Source of the DNA: Spirochaetes bacterium RBG_16_67_19 | Lineage (GTDB): Bacteria > Spirochaetota > Spirochaetia > SZUA-6 > DRHE01 | Assembly: GCA_001829505.1 (NCBI GenBank) | Contig: MIBK01000103.1 | Span: forward strand, 5,680 to 21,162 | Direction of reading: 5' to 3' | Length of the DNA: 15,483 nt | Shown here: positions 6,024 to 13,672 of the stretch, in pieces | How positions within the stretch are numbered: position 1 is the stretch's first letter | How the letters are laid out: every line of letters begins with the position of its first letter | The notes under the pieces: generated by a model | The model's input: only the letters and a program-made list of their open reading frames with translations | Database searches by the model: none | Told to the model about the DNA's origin: nothing | Position numbers and translations under genes: made by a program

Positions 6024-7010
6024 ATGAACAAGACCTTCGTGAAGATTGCGGTTGCCGTCATGGTATTGGGTTTTGTGGCAGCCGGCGTTTTCTCCCAGAG
6101 CTACTATTTCGACCAGGCGAAGCTGCTGAAGCCGGTCACTAAAACCTTGAAGTTCGTCTTCATCGCCAAGCTGATCCATCCCTGGTACAAGGACGTAGAG
6201 CTTGGGGCGCAGGCGGCAATCGACGAGCTCAAGAAACAGGGCATCAAGGTCGAGATGAAATGGGATTCGCCGGCGGTGGCGGACATCAACGAGCACGTGA
6301 AGAAGATCGAAGCCAACATCAGCAGCCGGCCCGATGGCCTGGCCGTGGCCTGCCTCGATCCGGCCACGAACACCCAGGTGCTCAATGACGCGGTGGCGGC
6401 CGGGCTGAACGTCATCACCTTCGATACTGACGCTCCCGACAGCAAGAGAATTCTCTATGTCGGGCACAACGGCGACTATGATGACGGCTACCGCTGCGCG
6501 GAAGTGATGGCCAAGAAGATCGGCAACAAGGGCAAGGTTGGGATCATGGTCGGCTCCTTGGGCGCGCCCAACCATGTGAACCGGGTGAAGGGATTCAAGG
6601 CTGCCATGGCCACCCACAAGGACATCGATATCGTCTTCGAAGCCCCGGATAACGACGACATCCAGAAGTCCATGGACCTTACCGAGAGCGCCCTGCAGGC
6701 CCATCCCGACCTGAAAGGCATCTACTGCAACAACGCCGCCAATGGCATCGGCACCCCCAGGGCAGTCAAGAACGCCGGGCTGGCCGGCAAGGTTGTGATC
6801 GTTGCTGATTCGCTGATGCCCGAACAGATCCAGTTCATGAAGGACGGGGTGATCTACATGGGCAATGCGCAACGGCAGTGGGACATCGGCTACTGGTCCG
6901 TGAAGTACATGGTCGCCTTGAATCAAAATCACACTGTTCCGGTTGCTCACGAAACCGGGGCCATGCTCGTCACCAAGGAAGATCTGGTTAAGTGGGGGAT
7001 CCTGAAGTAA
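6024..7010 (+). CDS. Periplasmic sugar-binding protein (RbsB-type, ABC importer)
   Basis: 328 residues. ATG 6024 has AAAGGAA about 6 nt upstream. The signal peptide is MNK, then a hydrophobic run, with likely cleavage near VFSQ/SYYF at residue 25. No lipobox Cys is present, so it should be a soluble periplasmic protein. The rest is a type-1 periplasmic-binding (Peripla_BP_4) protein. Its N lobe starts TLKFVFIAKLIHPWYKDVELGAQ; further landmarks are the GLAVACLDPA/VITFDTDAP segment, the GDYDDGYRCAEVMAKKIG hinge-side helix and GIMVGSLGAPNHVNRVKGF. It captures the transported sugar and docks on the permease encoded downstream. Family members bind ribose, xylose, allose, autoinducer-2, apiose and others, so the ligand cannot be read from sequence. 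A stem-loop after the stop may give it higher expression than the following transport genes. Confidence 0.92.
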   Translation: MNKTFVKIAVAVMVLGFVAAGVFSQSYYFDQAKLLKPVTKTLKFVFIAKLIHPWYKDVELGAQAAIDELKKQGIKVEMKWDSPAVADINEHVKKIEANISSRPDGLAVACLDPATNTQVLNDAVAAGLNVITFDTDAPDSKRILYVGHNGDYDDGYRCAEVMAKKIGNKGKVGIMVGSLGAPNHVNRVKGFKAAMATHKDIDIVFEAPDNDDIQKSMDLTESALQAHPDLKGIYCNNAANGIGTPRAVKNAGLAGKVVIVADSLMPEQIQFMKDGVIYMGNAQRQWDIGYWSVKYMVALNQNHTVPVAHETGAMLVTKEDLVKWGILK

Positions 7011-7027
7011 AAGACTGAAACGAAACT

Positions 7028-7063
7028 GCCGTCACCCGGGTCAAAGGGTGACGGCATTTTCTT
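7028..7063 (+). terminator. Stem-loop with short T-run after the binding-protein gene
   Basis: A perfect 10-bp stem (GCCGTCACCC 7028-7037 with GGGTGACGGC 7046-7055) has an 8-nt loop and is followed by ATTTTCTT. It sits 17 nt after the stop codon. In ABC operons such elements often cause partial termination or protect the upstream mRNA, giving excess binding protein. The T-run is short, so I read it as leaky rather than as the operon end. Confidence 0.6.
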
Positions 7064-7077
7064 CAGAGGAGAAGCTG

Positions 7078-7758
7078 ATGAACAAGGAAGACATCGTCGA
7101 TCTGAGCCAGCGGGTGGTGAAGGACAGGGAGTTCTTCAAGCTCGAAACCAAGCTCATCGATGTCACGACCATTGAACCGGATGTGAAGCATCGCCAGGAC
7201 ATCTGGTATGTTTCCAGCGAAGTGACCTTCAGTACGCACATCGGGACTCATATCGAGGCGCCCTATCACCATCTGCGGGAGGGGGTAAAAGTCGCCGATG
7301 TGCCCATCCATAAGCTGGTAGGCAGTTGCCTGGTCATGGATTTCAGCGAAAAAAAGGACAAGGAAGCGATCCATTTGGAGGAGATCAAGAAATACGATCG
7401 CCAGATTCACGAGGGCGATTTTGTTTTCATACGTACCGGCATGGACAGGCTCTACGGCACCAGTCGCTGGCAGGAAGCCCCGTACGTAACCGAAGAGGCC
7501 ATTCTGTGGTTGATCGGCAAGAAGATTGCCTGCTTCGGGAGTGATGCCGCCAACATGGAGGTTCCCGGAACAGACTACCAGCCCGTGCATACGGAGCTTT
7601 TCAAGGCCAACATCCCCATGATTGAGTCGCTGACCAACCTCGAAGCCCTCCTGGGGGGTGGCTATACGGTTTTCGTCTTCCCGCTGCCGATAGCGGAGTT
7701 GGATGCCAGCCCGATCCGGGCTGTCGCGATTCGAAACAAGGCTTTGAAGAAACTGTAG
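7078..7758 (+). CDS. Cyclase-family (kynurenine-formamidase-like) metallohydrolase
   Basis: 226 residues. ATG 7078 has AGAGGAG 6 nt upstream, better than the upstream GTG at 7048 that lies within the stem-loop. The family (PF04199 type) motif HxGTHxDxPxH appears as THIGTHIEAPYHH, giving H54, H58, E60 and H64. The usual Asp metal ligand is replaced by Glu. The second half has GSDAANMEVPG, H171 and E183 (IESLTNLEAL), matching the remaining ligands of KynB-like enzymes. Known members hydrolyse amides, esters or lactones with Zn or Mn. There is no signal peptide, so it is cytoplasmic. It sits between the binding protein and the ATPase of one transporter, so it is likely to act on the transported compound or a derivative such as a lactone or ester. 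No kynurenine genes are nearby. The exact reaction is unknown. Confidence 0.85.
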   Translation: MNKEDIVDLSQRVVKDREFFKLETKLIDVTTIEPDVKHRQDIWYVSSEVTFSTHIGTHIEAPYHHLREGVKVADVPIHKLVGSCLVMDFSEKKDKEAIHLEEIKKYDRQIHEGDFVFIRTGMDRLYGTSRWQEAPYVTEEAILWLIGKKIACFGSDAANMEVPGTDYQPVHTELFKANIPMIESLTNLEALLGGGYTVFVFPLPIAELDASPIRAVAIRNKALKKL

Positions 7759-7780
7759 CAAATCTGCTGGGGGTCTGGGC

Positions 7781-9265
7781 GTGTTCCTGGAAGCGGTGCA
7801 AATCAGCAAGAGGTTTCCCGGCGTTCAAGCGTTAAGCGAGGTCGACATCTCCCTCGCCGCAGGGGAGATTCACGCGGTCGTCGGCGAGAACGGTGCGGGC
7901 AAGAGCACCCTGATGAGCATTCTCATCGGCCTGCTCAAGCCGGATAAAGGCGATATTTTCATCGACTCCAAGAAGGTCGTGCTGCACAACCCGATCGACG
8001 CGCAGAGAATGGGGATCGCCATCGTTCCCCAAGAAATCAATCTGGTGCCGATGCTCTCGGTCATGGAGAACATATACCTGGGTATCGAACCGAGGACGCT
8101 CGGGGGACTGATGGTGGATTGGAAAAGGACGGAACGGGAAGCAAGCGCGCTGCTGGAGAGGATGGGCGAAAGCATCAATCCCAAACACAAGATCAAGGAC
8201 CTGCCGACCGCTCAGCGGCAGCTGATACAGATCGCCCGGGCGTTCGCTTTCAAGTCCAAGGTGCTGATCCTCGATGAACCGACGGCGAGCCTCACCATCA
8301 GGGAAACCGAGAACCTGTTCAAGATTATCAGGACCTTCAAGTCGCAGGGCGGCGCGGCTTTCTATATCTCGCACAGATTGGAAGAGATGAAAGAAATCGC
8401 TGACCGGGTGACGGTGCTCAGAGATGGCAAGAAAGTCACCGAGCTGAGCCCGAAAACCGCCAGCGTGCACGACATGATCGAAAAAATGGTCGGAAAGGGA
8501 ATTGCCAGGAGTCAGGAGCCTCGAAAATACCAGCGTGGAGCCGGCCGGACGCTGCTGCGGGTGGAGAACCTTACCCGGGCGGGGGAGTTCTATGATGTCA
8601 ATCTCGAGCTTCATGAGGGGGAGATTCTCGGCATCGCTGGGCTGGTCGGGGCCGGACGAACGGAGTTGGTGAAGTGCATCTTTGGCGATTCCATTGCCAG
8701 CCATGGCGATATCTACGTTGGGTCGAAAAAAATCATTCCCAGAACGCCGAAGGTCGGCATCAAGAACAGCATTGGCTATCTGCCCGAGGAGCGCAGAAGG
8801 CTTGGAGTCTTCCCCCTGCTGACAGTATGCGAGAACATGACCCTGCCGATGCAGAGACAGATCGTCTCTGCAATGGGGATCAACAAGAGGAAAGAAACCG
8901 CCTTGGCCAGAGAGTACGTGGAGAAGCTCAGCATCAAGACCAAGGATCTGAGGGAAAAGATCAGCAACCTCAGCGGTGGCAATCAGCAGAAGGTCATTCT
9001 CTCCCGCTGGCTGCTTATAGGTTCGAAAATAGTGATCCTCGATGAGCCCACCAGGGGAATCGACGTAAACGCCAAGGCGGAAATACATAATCTTCTCAAA
9101 CATCTGGCGAATCAGGGGCTGGGCATCATTCTCATCTCCTCGGAGATTGAAGAGGTCATCGAGAATGCGGATAGAATCCTCATATTGCATGAAGGTAGGC
9201 TCAAGGGCGAGGTTGATCCAAAGCAGACTTCGCAAGAGGAGATCCTGAAGATATGCCTAACGTAG
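7781..9265 (+). CDS. Sugar ABC transporter ATPase, two fused NBDs (RbsA-type)
   Basis: 494 residues, the usual length for RbsA/XylG-type double ATPases. NBD1 has a complete Walker A (GENGAGKSTLMS), a signature-like segment LPTAQRQLIQIARAF and Walker B LILDEPTASLT. NBD2 starts at GEILGIAGLVGAGRTELVK, where Walker A is degenerate as is normal in this family. It keeps a full signature LSGGNQQKVILSRWL and Walker B VILDEPTRGIDV. It is peripheral on the cytoplasmic membrane face and powers import with the downstream permease. The start is GTG 7781 with a G-rich stretch 7 nt upstream; no better in-frame start was seen. It lies 22 nt after the cyclase gene and overlaps the permease gene by 13 nt. Confidence 0.93.
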   Translation: MFLEAVQISKRFPGVQALSEVDISLAAGEIHAVVGENGAGKSTLMSILIGLLKPDKGDIFIDSKKVVLHNPIDAQRMGIAIVPQEINLVPMLSVMENIYLGIEPRTLGGLMVDWKRTEREASALLERMGESINPKHKIKDLPTAQRQLIQIARAFAFKSKVLILDEPTASLTIRETENLFKIIRTFKSQGGAAFYISHRLEEMKEIADRVTVLRDGKKVTELSPKTASVHDMIEKMVGKGIARSQEPRKYQRGAGRTLLRVENLTRAGEFYDVNLELHEGEILGIAGLVGAGRTELVKCIFGDSIASHGDIYVGSKKIIPRTPKVGIKNSIGYLPEERRRLGVFPLLTVCENMTLPMQRQIVSAMGINKRKETALAREYVEKLSIKTKDLREKISNLSGGNQQKVILSRWLLIGSKIVILDEPTRGIDVNAKAEIHNLLKHLANQGLGIILISSEIEEVIENADRILILHEGRLKGEVDPKQTSQEEILKICLT

Positions 9266-10233
9266 CAACCGCTGGACGCTCAGGAATAAAGGAAAGACTG
9301 CTGCCTCTGCTCCGTTTTCGGGAAGGCGGGGTGCTGCTGGCTTTGATCCTTTTGTGCCTGCTGCTTACCCTGGGTACTGATAAATTCCTCACTCCCTACA
9401 ACCTCGGGATTGTGGTCCGGCAGATCGCCTTTGTGGCGACCATCGCCCTCGGCCAAACGCTGGTGCTGTTGACGGGTGGAATCGACTTGTCTGTCGGTAC
9501 CCTGGCGGGTCTTTGCAGCATCATCGGCTCCTTGCTCATGGTGTCCACCAAACTCGATCCTTACCTGTGCGCATTACTGGCCACGCTCCTGGGCGCGGGA
9601 TTGGGAGGCCTCAACGGAGTGTTGATTTCCTACCTGAAAATGAATCCCTTCATTGTGACCCTTGCTGCGGGCGAGGTGTTTGCCGGATTAGTGCTGGTGG
9701 TCACCAGAGGCTATCCGGTTACGGGCATTCCGGAGAGCTACAGAGTGCTGGGGCAAGGCATGCTGGGCTTCGTGCCTGTGCCGGCGATCGCGATGCTGGT
9801 GATCGCGCTGGTGTTGACCTTTGTGCTGAATCGGATGCCCTATGGACGGAGCATCTATGCTCTCGGCGGCAACGAGTCTGCGGCCCGACTGGCCGGGATT
9901 GACGTGAAGAAGGTGAAATTCAGCGTCTATCTCTTGTCCGGCTTTCTGGCAGCCTTCGTTGGGATGATGTTCGTGAGCAGGATGAACGCCGGTCAACCGA
10001 CCATCGGACCGAGTTGGCTATTGCCATCCATCACTGCCGCGATCCTGGGCGGAACCAGCCTCAGCGGCGGGGAAGGGACCATGATCGGCACCATCATCGG
10101 AGCGACTCTGATGGGCGTGTTGGCGAATGGAATCGTGTTGATGAACATCTCTCCTTACTGGGAGAGGGTGATCATCGGGGCGGTCGTGATCGCCGCGGTG
10201 CTGATTGACAGGTTCCGGGAGAAGAAGGCATAG
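9253..10233 (+). CDS. Sugar ABC transporter permease (RbsC-type)
   Basis: 326 residues with many hydrophobic segments, for example residues 27-42, the stretch around IAFVATIALGQTLVLLTGGIDLSVG, and the last one near the C-terminus before DRFREKKA. Family landmarks are LTGGIDLSVG, NGVLISYLKMNPFIVTLA, YALGGNESAARLAGI and AAILGGTSLSGGEGT. These are typical of the branched-chain/ribose-type permease family, where a homodimer forms the pore. ATG 9253 lies inside the 3' end of the ATPase gene, so translation is coupled. The gap to the regulator is 10 nt. Together with the two preceding transport genes it makes a complete importer; no second permease is needed in this family. Confidence 0.93.
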   Translation: MPNVATAGRSGIKERLLPLLRFREGGVLLALILLCLLLTLGTDKFLTPYNLGIVVRQIAFVATIALGQTLVLLTGGIDLSVGTLAGLCSIIGSLLMVSTKLDPYLCALLATLLGAGLGGLNGVLISYLKMNPFIVTLAAGEVFAGLVLVVTRGYPVTGIPESYRVLGQGMLGFVPVPAIAMLVIALVLTFVLNRMPYGRSIYALGGNESAARLAGIDVKKVKFSVYLLSGFLAAFVGMMFVSRMNAGQPTIGPSWLLPSITAAILGGTSLSGGEGTMIGTIIGATLMGVLANGIVLMNISPYWERVIIGAVVIAAVLIDRFREKKA

Positions 10234-10243
10234 GTCGAAGGTA

Positions 10244-11260
10244 ATGAGAAAAAAGAACAAGGCCATCACCATACAGGAGGTTGCCGCCCGGGCGAATGTA
10301 TCCGTGGCTACGGTGTCCAGGGTCCTTAACAACAACGCCCTCGTCAAAGCCCACCTGAAGAGGGACGTGGACAAAGCCATCAAGGATTTGGGCTACGAAT
10401 ACAAGCCGTCTTCGATCGGCAGCAGAAAAGGCCGCGAACCCTACCGCATTGCGATAATTCTCCCCAACATCGCCAATCCCTTCCATGCTCTGTTGCTCAA
10501 AGGCATTTCCAACAGCGCCCTGGTCACGGGCGCTGACATCTTGATTTACAACTCCGATGAAAACCTCCAGACCGAAAAGCAGTTCTTCTCCCGGATCGCC
10601 CATGGCAACGTACAGGGGGTGATCTACATACCCTTCGCGCCGGAAATCGATCCGCTCGTGCTGGATCTCATCGAAAAGGAGTTTCCTCTCGTGTTCCTGG
10701 ACCGCGCGCTGGATCGGGAAGACATTTGCCTGGTCTCTTCCGACAACGTGGAGGGAGCCTATCAGGCTACAACCTACCTGCTGAACCTGGGCCATCGCGA
10801 CATCGTCTTCATCTGCGGCCCGGCGCATTTCAGCACCACCTCCACGCGCTTTGAGGGCTTCGCCAAAGGCCTGGAGGAGCACGGTCTGAAAGTTCGGAAG
10901 GAGCTGGTCCTTCACGGCGATACGACCTACGAGGGGGCGCTTAAAGAAACTCAGGACTTCTTGTCCCGCAAGGTCCCCTTTTCGGCGATCTTTGCCTCCA
11001 ACGATCTGATGGCCCTCGGTGCCTGGCGAGCGGTCGAAGAAGCCGGGTTGCGTGTCCCCGAGGATGTGTCCATCATCGGCTATGACGAAGTACCGCTTTC
11101 TTCGTATATGTCTCTCACTACGATCGCTCAACCTAGCTTTGAAGTGGGGAGAAACTCCATCATGCTGCTGATCGACCTCATCGAACATCGCCGGGCTCCG
11201 CCCCAGCGTATCCTGCTGCGAGACAGCCTCATTATTCGAAAATCGTGCCGGAAAATATAG
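10244..11260 (+). CDS. LacI-family transcriptional regulator
   Basis: 338 residues. ATG 10244, just before the HTH, is preferred over an in-frame TTG upstream that would overlap the permease; AAGG lies close by. The HTH is residues 8-53 (ITIQEVAARANVSVATVSRVLNN). A type-1 periplasmic-binding-like sensor domain follows from residue 67 (YRIAIILPN...NPFHALLLKGI, FASNDLMALGAWRA, VSIIGYDEVPLSSY). Odd: the hinge, normally PN..AR.LR, reads PSSIGSRKGRE. The Ala and the DNA-intercalating Leu of classic LacI members are therefore not recognisable. Encoded inside the operon, it most likely senses the imported sugar or an intermediate. It could control the divergent promoter region at 3994-4040; this is inference. 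Confidence 0.92.
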   Translation: MRKKNKAITIQEVAARANVSVATVSRVLNNNALVKAHLKRDVDKAIKDLGYEYKPSSIGSRKGREPYRIAIILPNIANPFHALLLKGISNSALVTGADILIYNSDENLQTEKQFFSRIAHGNVQGVIYIPFAPEIDPLVLDLIEKEFPLVFLDRALDREDICLVSSDNVEGAYQATTYLLNLGHRDIVFICGPAHFSTTSTRFEGFAKGLEEHGLKVRKELVLHGDTTYEGALKETQDFLSRKVPFSAIFASNDLMALGAWRAVEEAGLRVPEDVSIIGYDEVPLSSYMSLTTIAQPSFEVGRNSIMLLIDLIEHRRAPPQRILLRDSLIIRKSCRKI

Positions 11261-11262
11261 GT

Positions 11263-12831
11263 ATGGACGGGGAGATGGTGCTGGCCATCGACGTCGGCAC
11301 GACAAACAGCAAGACTCTGCTTCTCGATTGCAGGGGCAGAATTCTGGCGAAGAGAATAATCGACTATCCATTCTCGATACCCGAGGTCGGTTGGGCGGAG
11401 CAGGATCCGGAAATATGGTGGGCGGCGGTCAAGAGCTCGATTCAGCACCTGGTGGCTGACAGGCAGAAGAACGATATTCGGGCCATCGGGCTGAGCGGGC
11501 AGATGCACGGCCTGGTGGCTCTGGATAAGGACCGGAAAGTGCTTCGCCCGGCAATGCTGTGGAACGATCAGCGCGCTGGAAGGCATTGCCAGGACATCTA
11601 CCGTCTGGTCGGAGGAAGGGAGAAGCTGCTTTCCCTCACGAACAATCCGATGCTTCCCGGCTATACCGGCGGGAAAATACTCTGGCTTCGGGATAACGAA
11701 CCGGCGGTGTTCGCCAAGATCGACAAGGTGCTTCTGCCAAAGGACTTCATCCGCTACAAGCTCACGGAAACCTTGGGCACTGATTTCTCGGATGCATCAG
11801 GCACCGGGCTATTCGACGTCAGGCACAGGGCCTGGTCGGGGGAGTTGCTGTCCATCCTCGGCATCCCCGCAGAGTGGCTGGTTTCCTGTTGCCAGGCTAC
11901 GGAGGTGGTAGGAACCGTCAGCAGGCTGGCGGCGCAAGACCTGGGACTTTCCGAGAATACCAGGGTAATTGCCGGAGGAGGCGATGCCGTCGTGCAGACC
12001 ATAGGCGCCGGTGCCGCCGCGGAGGATGAAATGCTCGCGGTGATCGGCACAGGAGGAAATATCACCCTCTCCATGCCGGTTTGCCCGCGAAATCCCGATT
12101 CCACAACGCAGGTTTTTTGCCATGTCCTGCCGGAAAAGTGGGTGGCGATGGGTGTCACCTTGAACGCTGGCAACTCCCTGAAGTGGTTCCTGGAGGCCTT
12201 GGGGGCTGAGGAAAAAGCCCAGGCGATGGCCGCCGCGGGCAACGCCTTCGAGCTGTTGGCCCGGGAAGCCGAGAAATCCAGCCCATCCGCCGGCGGTCTC
12301 TTTTTTCTGCCCTACCTGCAGGGCGAGCGCAGCCCGCACACGGATCCGCACGCTCGCGGCTGCTTCATCGGCCTGAACCTGCGGAGCGGAAAGGCCGATA
12401 TCGTGCGCAGCATCATGGAGGGGGTGGTTTTCAGTCTTTACGATGTCTTTTTGCATATCGGCAGCCGGGAAAAGGGTCAGCGAAAGGTGATCCTGTCAGG
12501 GGGCGGGGCGGAAAGCAGGCTTTGGCGCAAGATCATGGCGGATGTTTTTGCCGCAGAAGTCGTTACCAGGGACAACAGTCAGGACGCGAGCGCCCTTGGA
12601 GCAGGACTGCTGGCCGGGGTCGGTGTCGGCCTCTGGAAAGATGTGAGCGAGGCGGCGGAGGGAATCAAGGCTTGCGGTAAAGAAATGCCTGATCTGGAGA
12701 CGACCGCTGTATACGCGAAGGCCTTCGATATTTATCGGGAATTGTATGCGAGACTGGCGCCAGCCTTCCGGCATATCGCAACTCTCGACCGCGGCAAGAT
12801 CCGAGGAGACCGCTGTGCATCTGGCGCTTAA
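11263..12831 (+). CDS. Xylulokinase-like FGGY carbohydrate kinase
   Basis: 522 residues from ATG 11263, 2 nt after the regulator's stop. GTG 11245 and ATG 11275 are alternatives. XylB-like landmarks: LAIDVGTTNSKTLLLD at 7-22, WAEQDPEIWW, SGQMHG at 78-83, RPAMLWNDQR, KVLLPKDFIRYKLT, GGGDAVVQTIGAG with catalytic D241, IGTGGN, LPYLQGERSPHTDP and LSGGGAESRLWRKIMAD. It transfers phosphate from ATP to a ketose in the cytoplasm. Odd: the residue after the catalytic Asp, Asn in E. coli XylB (GGGDN) and a reported xylulose contact, is Ala242, and the protein is about 38 residues longer than XylB. The substrate may therefore be another ketopentose or a branched ketose such as apulose. The last 17 nt overlap the next gene. 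Confidence 0.92.
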   Translation: MDGEMVLAIDVGTTNSKTLLLDCRGRILAKRIIDYPFSIPEVGWAEQDPEIWWAAVKSSIQHLVADRQKNDIRAIGLSGQMHGLVALDKDRKVLRPAMLWNDQRAGRHCQDIYRLVGGREKLLSLTNNPMLPGYTGGKILWLRDNEPAVFAKIDKVLLPKDFIRYKLTETLGTDFSDASGTGLFDVRHRAWSGELLSILGIPAEWLVSCCQATEVVGTVSRLAAQDLGLSENTRVIAGGGDAVVQTIGAGAAAEDEMLAVIGTGGNITLSMPVCPRNPDSTTQVFCHVLPEKWVAMGVTLNAGNSLKWFLEALGAEEKAQAMAAAGNAFELLAREAEKSSPSAGGLFFLPYLQGERSPHTDPHARGCFIGLNLRSGKADIVRSIMEGVVFSLYDVFLHIGSREKGQRKVILSGGGAESRLWRKIMADVFAAEVVTRDNSQDASALGAGLLAGVGVGLWKDVSEAAEGIKACGKEMPDLETTAVYAKAFDIYRELYARLAPAFRHIATLDRGKIRGDRCASGA

Positions 12832-13672
12832 TTCCATGGTATACGAGGCCGGGGACGTAGGTGCCAGAACAATGTTGAGCAAGGCCAAGGAATTTGGATT
12901 TACCTATATCGACTTCAACGCCTGGCGCTCCGGAGACCCCACGGCGATGAGCAGAGGGGATCGCCAGGAAATCGTACGGCTCTTTCAGGATTTGGGATTG
13001 CGCTCTTCGCAGCTCTTGATGATCAACACTCGGGAAGTGGCCAGTTCCGATGCCCAGATCAGGACGAAGGTCCAGGACTACATGAAGGCCTGCGCCGATT
13101 TTCAACTGGAGCTGGGGGGCAGGCAGGTGTTGATCTGTTGGGGAGCGGGGGTCTACGAGGCCGGCGTCAGCCGCGAGCAGACCTGGCTGTTATCGGTGGA
13201 AGCCGTTCGCGAGTTCGCGGACTGGTGCAGCGATAAGGGCATAATAGTGGAAATGGAATTGGATCCTCACGTCTATTTCGTACTGAACAATCTGAATGAA
13301 ATAGTGAAAATGCTGGAAGCAGTCGACCTGCCGAATCTGTTCCCGAATATAGATATTGGCCACCTTTGCATTACCCGGGAAGCGCCGAAAGCTCTGGAAA
13401 AAATAGGCAGCCGGATTCTCCATGCCCACATAAGCGAAACCGACACGTTCGAGCATACCAATAGCATCATTGGCCGCGGCCGGGCGGACTTCCCAGCCTA
13501 TGTCCGCAAACTGCAGGAGCTGGGGATTGAGGCTAATTGCAGGAAAGCAGGTGTTCCGGCAGTTGTGGATATTGAGATGGGAGAACCGGGGAGACATGTT
13601 GACGATCCGGATCGCTGGGTTCGGGAGAGTCTGGAATGTCTGAAAAACCGGCTTCCTGATCTGCGCCCTTAA
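12815..13672 (+). CDS. Xylose-isomerase-like TIM-barrel sugar isomerase/epimerase
   Basis: 285 residues from GTG 12815, chosen because GAGGAG (12803-12808) lies 6 nt upstream; the ATG at 12836 lacks this. It belongs to the AP-endonuclease-2/xylose-isomerase-like TIM-barrel family (PF01261 type). All four metal ligands seen in tagatose-3-epimerase-like enzymes appear in order: Glu in IVEMELDPH, Asp in FPNIDIGHL, His in ILHAHISET and Glu in VVDIEMGEPG. The length fits epimerases and small isomerases, not the roughly 440-residue XylA. It probably interconverts the imported sugar and its ketose, or two ketose epimers, in the cytoplasm before phosphorylation. It overlaps the kinase gene by 17 nt, so the two steps are tightly coupled. 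D-apiose isomerase belongs to the same broad fold, a candidate not settled by sequence reading. Confidence 0.88.
   Translation: MHLALNSMVYEAGDVGARTMLSKAKEFGFTYIDFNAWRSGDPTAMSRGDRQEIVRLFQDLGLRSSQLLMINTREVASSDAQIRTKVQDYMKACADFQLELGGRQVLICWGAGVYEAGVSREQTWLLSVEAVREFADWCSDKGIIVEMELDPHVYFVLNNLNEIVKMLEAVDLPNLFPNIDIGHLCITREAPKALEKIGSRILHAHISETDTFEHTNSIIGRGRADFPAYVRKLQELGIEANCRKAGVPAVVDIEMGEPGRHVDDPDRWVRESLECLKNRLPDLRP

Larger units (their letters stand above)
2443..13672. other. Lower-GC carbohydrate-catabolism locus, probably acquired
   Basis: Hand counts of 60-base samples give 44/60 GC (1261-1320) and 42/60 (14521-14580) in the flanks, against 35/60 (4561-4620) and 30/60 (8941-9000) inside. The change coincides with a complete catabolic gene set and with a disturbed gene on each side. 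No integrase, transposase, tRNA or flanking repeat was found, so the mechanism of entry is open. Boundaries are approximate. Confidence 0.55.

Noticed and set aside
6000..6950. Leftward frame of 316 codons opposite the sugar-binding protein
   Set aside because: Antisense shadow with no family motif; the sense gene is certain.
7078..7758. Kynurenine formamidase (tryptophan breakdown)
   Set aside because: The family fits, but no tryptophan or kynurenine gene is nearby and the metal motif differs; the sugar-operon context is stronger.
7832..9235. Leftward frame of 467 codons opposite the ABC ATPase
   Set aside because: Mirror of a strongly conserved sense gene; no recognisable protein features.
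12815..13672. Classical xylose isomerase XylA
   Set aside because: At 285 residues it is far too short, and the motif order matches the epimerase/AP-endonuclease-like branch.
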